From NCBI GenBank assembly GCA_937875295.1, contig CALLXS010000064.1, positions 1 through 34,603 of the forward strand: a DNA stretch of 34,603 bases, read 5' to 3'. Both the position numbers and the translations under genes were made by a program. Below the pieces are notes generated by a model, which saw only the letters and a list, made by a program, of their open reading frames with translations, was not told the origin of the DNA and ran no database searches. This document shows, one piece after another, positions 22,556-30,971 of this stretch. The stretch comes from an uncultured bacterium. GTDB taxonomy: Bacteria > Bacteroidota > Ignavibacteria > Kapaibacteriales > UBA2268. Each line of letters begins with the position of its first letter. Position 1 is the stretch's first letter.

Positions 22556-24235
22556 TTATTTCAATCTTTTGATAATGAGGATAGTTTGGTCATCGTAGGG
22601 AAGATCAGATTTGGAGAATAATATGATATTTTCAAGTAATTTATTAATCATATTTGTAGAATTAAAATCTAAATTAGATTTTATTGATTCGATAATTCTT
22701 TCGATTCCATATTCTTCGCCATTTAGGTTAGGCGTTTCACAAATCCCATCAGTAAATAAGCAAATAATATCGTTTTTTTCTAAATTGATTTTGCCTATGG
22801 AATAATTAATTTGGTCATCAAGCATACCGAGAAAAAGTCCTCCCTCTTTTAATTCGTCGACATCTCCATTTTCTTTGAGGTGTAAAGGGGGATTGTGTCC
22901 TGCATTAATATAGGTCAATATATTTTCATCAGGATTAATTATACCCACGAACATAGTTACGAATTTATCAGGACTTGTGTTTTGAAATACAATTTTATTT
23001 AAATTATTTAGCAAATCATATAAATCGAAATCTACCATTGATAATGCACGAAATGCTGCTTGCACATTTGCCATTAAAAGCGATGCAGGCAATCCTTTTC
23101 CGCTTACATCAGCAATTGTAAAGACAATATTTCCATTGGATAGTACGAAATAATCTAAATAATCACCTCCTACTTGCTGAGAGGGTTTGCTAATACCAGA
23201 TAATGAGTAATTTTTGTAATTTAATTCTGATTTTGGTAGCAAATTGTTTTGGATTTCTAAAGCTAAATTTAGCTCATTTTCAATATTTTTCTTTTCGATT
23301 AATTCATTTATCAATCGATGATTTTCCATTGTAGAAATAGTTGCTGAGGCGAGAGCTTGAAGGAAGTTAATATTGTCATTGCTAAATTTTTCATTATTCA
23401 TCTTCTTACTAAGTAATATAAATCCTTTCTTGATATTATTGTGATACATTGGCACAAATAATTGAATTTCATTTTTTGTTATTTCGTTTAACAAATTTTC
23501 AGATGAAATATTTAAATCATTTAAATCAGTTGGACTATCTAAGTAATTAATTAAATAATTTAATAATTGAATTGATAGATTATTTTTAAACCTATTTATA
23601 CATTGCTCTATTTCTTCATTTTCCTTTAGATAATACATCGAAAATTTAGAGACCATTAATTGCCCCATTAATCTATGAGAGAACATACGAAATATCTCTT
23701 CATAAGAATTAACTATGCTATAGTCTTGAGTTATTTCAAATAAAGTGTTTAAGATTTGATTACGCTTTTCTAAATTATGCTTAGTTTCTTCTAATTTATA
23801 ATTGTTAAAAGCATTTTTCAACGCAGATTGAGCAATTTTAGCGACTAAATGTAGGTATTTATTTTCTTCTTCTGTAAATTCAATTTTATTTAATTTTTCT
23901 GATAGTAAAATAATGAAATTTCTACCATTTTCATTTTTGAATTCAAATTTATTTAGATAAAAATCAGAAATTAAAGAATTGTCTAAAGAAATATCTTCAA
24001 TCGGGATAGCAGAAATATTATGTGAATATTGTGTTCTTCCTCTAGATGAGATAACATTATAGTATTTTGATTTAGAACTCTTCTGCAAAAAAACAATACC
24101 TCTTTTAATTCCAAATTTACCCATAATACTCAGTAAAATAGTATCGAAAATAAATTTTTCATTAGTTGAATTAAGTAAAATATTACTTAAATCGATTAAA
24201 TTCTCGAGATTTAGAATATTTGAGTTATTGTTCAT
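22556..24235 (-). CDS. Two-GAF PP2C (RsbU/SpoIIE-type) serine phosphatase
   Basis: The 559-residue cytosolic protein has two GAF-like sensory domains (about residues 10-145 and 160-310), a short helical linker with ALEIQNNLLP (326-335), and a C-terminal PPM phosphatase domain. Metal-binding motifs are intact: GGDYLDYF (356-363), ADVSGKGLPASLLMA (375-389), NAGHNPPLH, LFTDGICE, and DDQTIL at the end (Asp548-Asp549). Such proteins dephosphorylate anti-anti-sigma factors in partner-switching pathways, or act on unknown phosphoproteins. No anti-sigma, STAS or kinase gene lies nearby, so its target is unknown. It starts 19 nt after the adenosyltransferase gene, implying one transcript. Confidence 0.9.
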   Translation of the reverse strand: MNNNSNILNLENLIDLSNILLNSTNEKFIFDTILLSIMGKFGIKRGIVFLQKSSKSKYYNVISSRGRTQYSHNISAIPIEDISLDNSLISDFYLNKFEFKNENGRNFIILLSEKLNKIEFTEEENKYLHLVAKIAQSALKNAFNNYKLEETKHNLEKRNQILNTLFEITQDYSIVNSYEEIFRMFSHRLMGQLMVSKFSMYYLKENEEIEQCINRFKNNLSIQLLNYLINYLDSPTDLNDLNISSENLLNEITKNEIQLFVPMYHNNIKKGFILLSKKMNNEKFSNDNINFLQALASATISTMENHRLINELIEKKNIENELNLALEIQNNLLPKSELNYKNYSLSGISKPSQQVGGDYLDYFVLSNGNIVFTIADVSGKGLPASLLMANVQAAFRALSMVDFDLYDLLNNLNKIVFQNTSPDKFVTMFVGIINPDENILTYINAGHNPPLHLKENGDVDELKEGGLFLGMLDDQINYSIGKINLEKNDIICLFTDGICETPNLNGEEYGIERIIESIKSNLDFNSTNMINKLLENIILFSKSDLPYDDQTILIIKRLK

Positions 24236-24254
24236 TTGTTAAATTCCAAGAATA

Positions 24255-24797
24255 TCAAATAACGACATCTTTAATATTTCTCTTGAAATTGCAATATCTC
24301 GCTGCAGTAAACAAATAGTCAGATAAGCGATTAATGAATTTTAAGCTAATTTCTGATATTTCCTCATTTAATGCTAATTCAACAATTAATCTTTCAGCTC
24401 TCCTCGATACTGCTCGGGCTTGATGTAAAAAAGAAGCTCCAGCACTACCACCAGGCAAAATAAATGATTTTAATTTTGGCATTAAAGCAGTATATTTATC
24501 TATCAATTCTTCTAAGTGTGCAACATCATTTTCATTTATTCTTTCCATTACAAACTTAGGAGATGGGTTGAATGGTGTAGCAAGATCAGAACCATATTTA
24601 AATAAAAGCTTACTTAAGTCCAATAAATCGATTTTTAAATCACCTTCAGGAATATAATTTATTGCTACCCCTATAATAGTATTTAGTTCATCAATTGTGC
24701 CATAGCAATTCACCCTTAGAGAATTCTTTTTAACTCGTTCGCCATTTAGAAGCGAAGTACCGCCTTTGTCACCAGTTTTAGTGTATATTTTTCCCAT
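24255..24797 (-). CDS. Cob(I)yrinic acid a,c-diamide / cob(I)alamin adenosyltransferase, PduO type
   Basis: Transfers the adenosyl group of ATP to cob(I)alamin to make coenzyme B12. The 180-residue product shows the PduO/MMAB blocks IYTKTGDKGGTSLLNGERVKK (residues 4-24, ATP-binding), YGTIDELNT, LPGGSAGASFLHQARAVSRRAERLIVEL (about 114-141) and NRLSDYLFTAARYCN near the C-terminus. The enzyme would support B12-dependent mutases or reductases encoded elsewhere; no B12 synthesis gene or cobalamin riboswitch is seen here. It is first in a two-gene unit with the PP2C phosphatase. Confidence 0.94.
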   Translation of the reverse strand: MGKIYTKTGDKGGTSLLNGERVKKNSLRVNCYGTIDELNTIIGVAINYIPEGDLKIDLLDLSKLLFKYGSDLATPFNPSPKFVMERINENDVAHLEELIDKYTALMPKLKSFILPGGSAGASFLHQARAVSRRAERLIVELALNEEISEISLKFINRLSDYLFTAARYCNFKRNIKDVVI

Positions 24798-24802
24798 AAT
24801 TC

Positions 24803-24848
24803 TTAAAAAATAAAAATCGTCTCAATAAATATTTACTTAGACGATTTT
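24803..24848 (-). terminator. Intrinsic terminator downstream of efp
   Basis: A 10-bp stem AAAATCGTCT (24813-24822) with AGACGATTTT (24839-24848) is followed on the minus strand by T-rich sequence (TTTTTATTTTTT) ending near 24803. It terminates the tRNA-Cys/efp transcript just before the adenosyltransferase start at 24797. Confidence 0.8.
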
Positions 24849-24879
24849 CTATTAAATTTATAATATTATCTTATAAAAT

Positions 24880-25446
24880 TTATTCTTTTACTCTTTCTAT
24901 ATATGTACCGGTGCGAGTATCTACTTTTACCATATCACCTTCGTTAATGAATAATGGTACTCCGACTTGTACTCCAGTTTCAAGAGTAGCAGGTTTTAGT
25001 ACGTTAGTAGCAGTATCACCTTTTAGTCCTGGCTCAGTATGAGTTACTTGTAAATTAACATTTGGAGGCATTTCGGCAGAAAGCACAGCACCATCTACAA
25101 ATGCTAATTGAATTACCTGATTTTCTTTAAGGAAATTAAGTGAATTTCCTAATAATTCAGCGTCAACAGGGATTTGTTCGTATGTATTTGGTTCCATAAA
25201 GTGAAGAGTGTTTCCGTCATTGTATAAATATTGGTAATCATGACGTTCTACACGCACAAATTCTATTGATTCACCTGAACGAAAGCGATTCTCGTACAAT
25301 TTACCAGTTTTCATATTTCTCATTTTAACTTGGTAAAATGCTCTTAAATTGCCGGGAGTCCTATGCTCGGATTCTAATACGACATTCATTTCACCATTAA
25401 AAATAATTACTGCACCTGGTCTGAGATCTGAAGTTGAACCTGCCAT
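24880..25446 (-). CDS. efp: Elongation factor P
   Basis: EF-P rescues ribosomes stalled at polyproline. The 188-residue product has the three beta-barrel domains of the family and ends TRTGTYIERVK. The tip loop of domain I reads EHRTPGNLRAF (27-37), so the residue aligned with the lysylated Lys34 of E. coli is Asn33. Neither the Lys- nor the Arg-glycosylated loop type is present, so the known EpmA and EarP modifications cannot act at that position. I recall the same RTPGNLRAF loop from Chlorobiota EF-P. The gene follows tRNA-Cys by 37 nt on the same strand and is closed by an intrinsic terminator. Confidence 0.97.
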   Translation of the reverse strand: MAGSTSDLRPGAVIIFNGEMNVVLESEHRTPGNLRAFYQVKMRNMKTGKLYENRFRSGESIEFVRVERHDYQYLYNDGNTLHFMEPNTYEQIPVDAELLGNSLNFLKENQVIQLAFVDGAVLSAEMPPNVNLQVTHTEPGLKGDTATNVLKPATLETGVQVGVPLFINEGDMVKVDTRTGTYIERVKE

Positions 25447-25483
25447 AATTCTTTAAATATTATTAGAAAAAGAAAAAAGTATG

Positions 25484-25554
25484 AGGTGACGACCGGAATC
25501 GAACCGGTGTAGACGGTTTTGCAGACCGTTGCCTAGCCACTTGGCTACGTCACC
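25484..25554 (-). tRNA. tRNA-Cys (GCA)
   Basis: On the minus strand a full cloverleaf is seen: acceptor GGTGACG/CGTCACC, D-arm GCC...GGC, anticodon stem ACGGT/ACCGT with loop CTGCAAA (anticodon GCA), T-arm ACCGG-TTCGATT-CCGGT. The discriminator is U73, the identity base for Cys. The 3' CCA is not encoded (the next bases are CAT). It is probably cotranscribed with efp. Confidence 0.95.
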
Positions 25555-25607
25555 AATTATTTATTCAAATTATAGAAGCAAACTAGAAAGTATGCTTTAT
25601 AAGACTA

Positions 25608-25638
25608 CAAATTTAATGTTTTTTTTGATAATTACAAA
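25608..25638 (-). promoter_or_regulatory. Promoter of the tRNA-Cys/efp unit
   Basis: Minus strand: TTTG at 25638-25635, 19-nt spacer, -7 box TAAATTTG at 25615-25608. Both boxes and the spacing fit the Bacteroidota primary sigma consensus. Predicted start is near 25601, about 47 nt before the tRNA. Confidence 0.65.
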
Positions 25639-25737
25639 ATTATTCATTTTATTCTAAAGAAAAACAAATAAATACACAATTTAATTCATTATTTATACAA
25701 TATTTTGAGAAAAAGAGAGAATTTTATAAATTTAAAT

Positions 25738-25767
25738 TTGTGAACTAATTAAAAATTTGTATTTTTG
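25738..25767 (+). promoter_or_regulatory. Promoter of gcvH
   Basis: TTG at 25738-25740 (TTTG from 25737), 19-nt spacer, then TATTTTTG at 25760-25767, all fitting the Bacteroidota consensus. The transcript would start near 25774, about 40 nt before the ATG. No glycine riboswitch-like fold is apparent in the short leader. Confidence 0.7.
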
Positions 25768-25814
25768 AGTACTTTATTTAAATAGATATTTAACTTATTA
25801 TAACGGAGACAATA

Positions 25815-26195
25815 ATGGATTTTCCAAATGAATTATTCTACTCAAATGATCACGAATGGGTAAAAGTAGATGGAAAAAATGCTTATATCGGTATATCTGC
25901 TCACGCTGCAAGCGAATTAGGCGATGTTGTATATATCGACATTGAAAGCGATTTAGATAAAATTACTAAGGGTGAAGTGTTCGGCACTATTGAAGCTGTA
26001 AAAACTGTAGCTGATTTAGTAGCACCAATTAGCGGAAAAGTTCTTGAAGTAAATGCTCCTCTAAATGATGCACCTGATACTGTAAATAATGATCCATACG
26101 GCAACGGCTGGATGGTAAAAGTAGAAATTGCCGACGAAGCAGAGCTAAATGATTTAATGAAAGTAGATGCATATAAAGCGTTTATTGGTGAATAA
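25815..26195 (+). CDS. gcvH: Glycine cleavage system H protein
   Basis: GcvH carries the lipoyl arm that shuttles the aminomethyl group between the P, T and L proteins of glycine cleavage. The 126-residue product has FYSNDHEWVKVDG at the N-terminus and the lipoylation site GTIEAVKTVADL with Lys63. It ends in the usual helix (DLMKVDAYKAFIGE). GGAG lies at 25805-25808 upstream of the ATG. It stands alone with its own promoter and terminator, so the P and T proteins are encoded elsewhere. H protein can also act as a lipoyl donor relay. Confidence 0.97.
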   Translation: MDFPNELFYSNDHEWVKVDGKNAYIGISAHAASELGDVVYIDIESDLDKITKGEVFGTIEAVKTVADLVAPISGKVLEVNAPLNDAPDTVNNDPYGNGWMVKVEIADEAELNDLMKVDAYKAFIGE

Positions 26196-26218
26196 GAAAT
26201 TATAATTAACTAAATATA

Positions 26219-26256
26219 AACTCAATTGATATTATATATCAATTGGGTTTTTATTT
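26219..26256 (+). terminator. Intrinsic terminator of gcvH
   Basis: A 13-bp stem with one G-U pair, 26219-26231 (AACTCAATTGATA) with 26237-26249 (TATCAATTGGGTT), is followed by a T-rich tail TTTTTATTT. Confidence 0.85.
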
Positions 26257-26336
26257 CGGTTATAATTTTAGCTTAAATTAATATTAAAAGTTATAACGAT
26301 TGATTTTACACACAAAATAGAATTAAAAAAATCAGA

Positions 26337-26972
26337 ATGGATATATCACAATTAAGAAGAGAATATAATTCAGGTTCTTTTACTGAAAAAAATGCTGATG
26401 AATCTCCATTTAAACAATTTGAGAAATGGCTTGAAGATGCTGAAGAAACTGGATTTCTAGACCCAAATGCAGTGGCTGTATCTACAGTAGATAAAACTGG
26501 AATGCCTACAAGCAGAATAGTACTTTTGAAGAGCTTTGATATTAAAGGATTTGTCTTTTATTCAAATTATGAAAGCACTAAAGGAATTGATTTAAATGAA
26601 AATCCAAAAGCTTGTATGTTGTTTTTTTGGGATAAATTAGAAAGACAAATACGTATTCAAGGATCAGTCGAAAGACTTACGCCAGAAGAATCAGATAAAT
26701 ATTTTCAAACTCGGTCTTTTACTAGTAAAATTGGCGCTTGGGCTTCTAAGCAAAGCCGAAAGTTATCCAGTCGTTATAAGTTGCTAAGAGAAGTAGCAGG
26801 ATATATTGCAAAATATCCAATTAAAGTACCTTTACCTCCACATTGGGGTGGGTATAGATTAACGCCAGAATATTTTGAATTTTGGCAAGGACGCGAAAGC
26901 CGTCTGCATGATAGGATTGTCTATGAAAAGTCTGATAATGATAAATGGACTATTTCAAGGATCTATCCATAA
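26337..26972 (+). CDS. pdxH: Pyridoxamine 5'-phosphate oxidase
   Basis: Oxidises pyridoxine or pyridoxamine phosphate to pyridoxal 5'-phosphate using FMN and O2, completing B6 synthesis or salvage. The 211-residue product has the N-terminal MDISQLRREYNSG, the FMN-binding SRIVLLKSFDIKGFVFYSNYESTKG, QIRIQGSVERL, SKIGAWASKQS, and the C-terminal WQGRESRLHDRI. The terminal R-I-Y-P replaces the usual R-L-A/S-P. The ATG at 26337 lies 48 codons before the conserved core, as usual. It is followed after 48 nt by a transporter gene on the same strand. Confidence 0.96.
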   Translation: MDISQLRREYNSGSFTEKNADESPFKQFEKWLEDAEETGFLDPNAVAVSTVDKTGMPTSRIVLLKSFDIKGFVFYSNYESTKGIDLNENPKACMLFFWDKLERQIRIQGSVERLTPEESDKYFQTRSFTSKIGAWASKQSRKLSSRYKLLREVAGYIAKYPIKVPLPPHWGGYRLTPEYFEFWQGRESRLHDRIVYEKSDNDKWTISRIYP

Positions 26973-27020
26973 AAATGATTTTTGTTTAAATAATTTTTAT
27001 AAATAAAATAAAAATAATCG

Positions 27021-28322
27021 ATGGAACATTTATTAAACATTCCAATAATTTTATTATTTCCATTTATAATAATGCTGTTGTCGATAGCATTATTACCAAT
27101 ATTTTTAGAGAAGTTTTGGGAGAACAATAAAAACAAATTGTTCGTTTCAATTCTGCTCAGTATTCCAGTAATAATTTGGTTTTCCTTAAATGGAGCTTTC
27201 GGTCATGTTGAAGAAACAATTCTTTATGATTATATTCCATTTATTATATTACTTGGTGCATTATTTGTAATAACAGGTGGTATTTTAATTGAAATTTCTA
27301 ATCAACCTACTCCACTAACAAATACGGCTATATTGGCATTTGGTGCAATAATTGCCTCTTTTATAGGGACTACAGGGGCAGCTATGCTTCTAATTCGCCC
27401 AATTTTAAAAATAAATAAAATACGTAAGAATAAAATTCATACTATACTTTTCTTTATTGCCATTGTAGCGAATTGTGGGGGGTTGCTTACTCCTCTTGGA
27501 GATCCACCTTTATTTATGATGTATTTAAGAGGAGCTGAATTTACATGGTTTTTTAGTTTGATACCTGAATGGTTAACAGCTTGCGGAATGTTATTAGTTC
27601 TTTATTATTTTTGGGAAAGAAGTTTATATAATTCTGAAAAAGAAAAGAATAAGAAGCTTTCGATGAAAACACCGACTAAAATAAGAGTTTACGGTGCTTA
27701 TAATTTTATTTTTTTAGGAGGAGTAATTTTTGCAGTAGCTTTTATTAATCCTTCAAATTTTAGTTTTATTAAACCTGCTACAATTTCATCGTTTATTAGA
27801 GAAGGTGTAATCTTGTTAATGATGCTAATTTCCTTTTTTAGCACTAGCAAGAGATTACATAAAAGGAATCACTTTGAATTCGCTCCAATACAAGAAGTAG
27901 CATATTTATTTATTGGTATTTTTATTACGATGATCCCATGCTTAATTTATTTAAAAATGAATGCACACACTATCGGAATAGAACATCCGGCTCAATTCTA
28001 CTATGCTTCTGGAATTTTAAGTAGTTTCCTAGATAATACACCTACAGCTGTAACTTTCCATTCTTTAGCTCAAGGGCTTACATTTTCTGGAAGTTCTCAA
28101 ACATTAATTGCTGGAATCCCAGAATTAATATTAAAAGCAATTTGCACCGCTTCTGTATTTTGGGGTTCAATGACTTATATTGGAAATGGTCCAAATTTTA
28201 TGGTTAAATCAATTGTTGAAAATAGTGGAATTAAAATGCCTCATTTTTTTGCTTATATGTACAAATTTTCAATAATAATTTTACTTCCAATCTTTATTAT
28301 AATTCAACTAATATTTATTTAA
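27021..28322 (+). CDS. Ion-transporter-superfamily permease (CitMHS/NhaD-like, putative Na+/H+ antiporter)
   Basis: The 433-residue inner-membrane protein has about 11-12 hydrophobic segments. Two re-entrant-type repeats are suggested by FIGTTGAAMLLIRPIL with ANCGGLLTPLGDPPLFMMYLRG in the first half, and SFLDNTPTAVTFHS with WGSMTYIGNGPNFMVKSI in the second. These motifs match the ion transporter superfamily, in particular the group annotated as sodium:proton antiporter or citrate transporter-like in Bacteroidota. Substrate cannot be told from sequence. It shares a probable transcript with pdxH and is followed by a strong terminator. Confidence 0.8.
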   Translation: MEHLLNIPIILLFPFIIMLLSIALLPIFLEKFWENNKNKLFVSILLSIPVIIWFSLNGAFGHVEETILYDYIPFIILLGALFVITGGILIEISNQPTPLTNTAILAFGAIIASFIGTTGAAMLLIRPILKINKIRKNKIHTILFFIAIVANCGGLLTPLGDPPLFMMYLRGAEFTWFFSLIPEWLTACGMLLVLYYFWERSLYNSEKEKNKKLSMKTPTKIRVYGAYNFIFLGGVIFAVAFINPSNFSFIKPATISSFIREGVILLMMLISFFSTSKRLHKRNHFEFAPIQEVAYLFIGIFITMIPCLIYLKMNAHTIGIEHPAQFYYASGILSSFLDNTPTAVTFHSLAQGLTFSGSSQTLIAGIPELILKAICTASVFWGSMTYIGNGPNFMVKSIVENSGIKMPHFFAYMYKFSIIILLPIFIIIQLIFI

Positions 28323-28381
28323 AAGGATTAAAAAAAATAGATATTATTATGAATAAATAATTAAATTTTTAAAAATAATAA

Positions 28382-28421
28382 AAAAAATCTCTTAATCAAT
28401 CAAATAATTAAGAGATTTTTT
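28382..28421 (+). terminator. Intrinsic terminator after the permease gene
   Basis: A perfect 15-bp stem AAAAAATCTCTTAAT (28382-28396) with ATTAAGAGATTTTTT (28407-28421) and a 10-nt loop. The T-run lies in the 3' arm, with A-run and T-run on either side. Confidence 0.85.
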
Positions 28422-28506
28422 AGTTTATATTAATTGTTAATCAAAGATTAAGCCAAAATCATATTGTTTAATTAAAAATTAAAGAGTTTTGTTATTATAA
28501 ATATTT

Positions 28507-29073
28507 ATGATATTATTAGAGAATATTTTAATTGAAGACGACTTATTAGAAGCAAAGTTTTGTTGCGACTTGCAGAAATGTAAAGGAGCATGTTGTACAT
28601 TTTATGGGGAATATGGAGCACCTCTATTAGAGGAAGAAATAGAGCAAATTGAAATTAATTATCCAAAAATTAAAAAATATTTAAGCGAAAAATCGATATA
28701 TTATATTCAAGAAAAAGGCTTATATGAGGGAAAACATAATCATAAAACGACAATGTGTATAAATAACCGCGATTGTGTATTTGTGTTCTATGAAGATGGG
28801 ATCGCTCTTTGTGCTTTTGAAAAAGCATTTCTAAATAATGAAATAGATTTTAGAAAGCCAATTTCTTGCCATTTATATCCTATAAGAGTAAGACAAATTA
28901 GTAATAATATGATTTATTATTCGCAGATTGATGAATGCAAAGATGCTGTAGAAAAGGGTGAAAAAGAAAATATAGCTCTGATTAGCTCACTTGAAATTCC
29001 TCTTAGAAGAAGATTCGGTAATAAATGGTATGAGATATTAAAACAATATTTAGAAAATAATAATTCGAAATAA
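28507..29073 (+). CDS. DUF3109 family cysteine-rich protein
   Basis: The 188-residue protein has clustered cysteines: FCCDLQKCKGACC (residues 18-30), then C-x5-C near 83-89, CAFEKAF, CHLYPIR and a last Cys in DECKDA. This pattern matches DUF3109, a Bacteroidota-associated family related to the YkgJ group of proposed zinc or iron-sulphur binding proteins. Function is unknown. The start ATG at 28507 lacks a Shine-Dalgarno sequence. It is 8 nt upstream of rpoN, a close coupling that hints at a shared transcript only. No clear promoter matching the consensus was found in 28422-28506. Confidence 0.85.
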   Translation: MILLENILIEDDLLEAKFCCDLQKCKGACCTFYGEYGAPLLEEEIEQIEINYPKIKKYLSEKSIYYIQEKGLYEGKHNHKTTMCINNRDCVFVFYEDGIALCAFEKAFLNNEIDFRKPISCHLYPIRVRQISNNMIYYSQIDECKDAVEKGEKENIALISSLEIPLRRRFGNKWYEILKQYLENNNSK

Positions 29074-29081
29074 AAAAGTAT

Positions 29082-30911
29082 ATGCAATTATCTTTAAAAA
29101 TGAAAAACTCATTGTCTCAGACACTGACTCCACATCAGATTCAGTATCTAAAGATGTTGCAATTACCTCTAGTGCAGCTTGAACAACATGTTCGGCAGGA
29201 AATTGAGTCTAATCCATTATTAGATGAGTATGAAGATAATTTTTCATTAGAAGAAGAAGGTTTTGATAATTCAACGGATAATGAATTTAATGATTATAAC
29301 CAAATCGAAGCAATGGAAGTTGCAAAGCAAAATGAATATTATCCGGAAGCAAGAGATTTAATCGATGACAAAGCAGATCCTTTTGAGTTTTATAAAATGA
29401 TTTGGCAAGATGATTCAGATTCGCCAAATAGAAATAGCAAGCAATCCCACGAAGAAGACGACTATGAACCATTTCAAATTAAAGACAATGGTACTTTTAT
29501 TGATGATATGAAGAATCAATTAGCTATCTATAATTTGAGTGATGAAGAGAATATAATAGTGAATCTGATTTTTGGATATATCAATCGTGCTGGATATCTA
29601 ATTAAAGAAGACGTAAATCAGAAATATGATGCCGAAATTAGCCAATATTATAAAAATGATGATACTACAATTGAAGAGGAGATTACTAACAAAGCAAATG
29701 ATGAAATATTTGATATTAACTTACAATTAAAAGAAGTAGAATTAATTGAAGAAGCTAAGCAAAATGAATTTTTAAAAGAAAATCCAGCTCGCAAATATGC
29801 TATTAATCAAGAAGTAAGAGATATAGTTGAAAAAAATCTTTATGGAAAAGAAATTATAACTGAAAAAAAAGTATCTAATTATTTACGTAATGTTACTATT
29901 AACGATACTGAAAGAATTATTCAAATAATTCAGCACTTAGACCCGCCTGGAATAGCTTCAAGAGATATTAGAGAATGCCTAATGGTTCAGCTCGAAGTGA
30001 TAACCAATAAAACTGAAATTCAAAAATTAGCTTATGAAATTTTAAAAAACGGATATGAACCATTTTCAATGAAGCATTATCATATCCTTTTAAAGCAATT
30101 CGATGTCAATGAAGAGCAATTAAAAGAAGCTATTGATGAAATTAAAAAGTTGAATCCTAAACCTGCTGGCTATGATGCTATGCATGAATTTAATACTATC
30201 ACACCAGATTTTTTAGTTGGTTTTGATAAAGAAACAAATGAATTGCTAGTAGTAGTAAATGACAGTCGATTACCTTCTTTAAAAGTAAATGAAGCTTATA
30301 ATAAAATTAGACAAGATGCAAAATATAAGAAAACTAAGCGAGACGAAGCTGATAGCCAAATTAAAAATTTGCCTGTACCCGATGAATTCGGTACAAATAA
30401 AAATATAAATATTAATCGCGAGGCAATTAATTGGATAAGAGAAAAGTATGAGGATGCTAAATTTTTAATTCAAGCTATAAAGCAAAGGAAAAGCACAATA
30501 TTAAAAGTTATGACTGCGATTGCATTTAGACAAAAAGATTTCTTTAAGCAAGGAGCACAAGGTCTAAAACCACTTATTTATAAAGATATATCAGATGATA
30601 CTGGATTAGATATTTCTACTATTTGCAGAATTGTAAATGGAAAATATGTACAAACTGAATTTGGTACCTTTGAGTTGAAATATTTCTTTAGTGAAGCTCT
30701 TCGAAATGATGAAGGTGAAGAAGTTTCCACTAGAGTGATTAAAGAAATTTTAAAAGAAACAATAGATAGCGAACCTAAAGATAAACCATATAGCGATGAA
30801 AAATTATCCGAAGTTTTGAAAGAAAAAGGATATAATGTAGCTAGAAGGACTGTTGCCAAATATAGAGAACAATTAAATATTCCCGTAGCAAGACTACGCA
30901 AGGAATTATAA
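29082..30911 (+). CDS. rpoN: RNA polymerase sigma-54 factor
   Basis: Sigma-54 directs RNA polymerase to -24/-12 promoters that need AAA+ activators. The 609-residue product has region I (LSLKMKNSLSQTLTPHQIQYLKMLQLP, the Gln/Leu-rich activator-sensing part), an acidic region II (about 50-150), the core-binding domain, the HTH (DISDDTGLDISTICRIVNGKYVQT) and the RpoN box ARRTVAKYRE at 587-596. Typical length is 470-500. The surplus is spread over the acidic region, a Glu/Lys-rich stretch near 185-250 and an insertion (TKRDEADSQIKNLPVPDEFG) in the core-binding region. All functional landmarks are present, so it should be active. No bacterial enhancer-binding protein is encoded in the window. Confidence 0.96.
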   Translation: MQLSLKMKNSLSQTLTPHQIQYLKMLQLPLVQLEQHVRQEIESNPLLDEYEDNFSLEEEGFDNSTDNEFNDYNQIEAMEVAKQNEYYPEARDLIDDKADPFEFYKMIWQDDSDSPNRNSKQSHEEDDYEPFQIKDNGTFIDDMKNQLAIYNLSDEENIIVNLIFGYINRAGYLIKEDVNQKYDAEISQYYKNDDTTIEEEITNKANDEIFDINLQLKEVELIEEAKQNEFLKENPARKYAINQEVRDIVEKNLYGKEIITEKKVSNYLRNVTINDTERIIQIIQHLDPPGIASRDIRECLMVQLEVITNKTEIQKLAYEILKNGYEPFSMKHYHILLKQFDVNEEQLKEAIDEIKKLNPKPAGYDAMHEFNTITPDFLVGFDKETNELLVVVNDSRLPSLKVNEAYNKIRQDAKYKKTKRDEADSQIKNLPVPDEFGTNKNININREAINWIREKYEDAKFLIQAIKQRKSTILKVMTAIAFRQKDFFKQGAQGLKPLIYKDISDDTGLDISTICRIVNGKYVQTEFGTFELKYFFSEALRNDEGEEVSTRVIKEILKETIDSEPKDKPYSDEKLSEVLKEKGYNVARRTVAKYREQLNIPVARLRKEL

Positions 30912-30971
30912 TATTAATTATAAAATCTTCATTTAAATATTAAATTAAAAAAAATAAATTGGTAATTAGAT

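Noticed and set aside
22533..22561. AT-only inverted repeat at the end of the PP2C gene as a terminator
   Set aside because: The stem is 8 A-T pairs with a 13-nt loop, overlaps the stop codon, and is expected by chance in such AT-rich sequence.
24798..24879. Cobalamin riboswitch before the adenosyltransferase
   Set aside because: The gap is only 82 nt and is filled by the efp terminator; no B12-box-like sequence is seen.
25555..25814. Glycine riboswitch before gcvH
   Set aside because: The predicted leader is only about 40 nt, and no tandem aptamer pattern is present.
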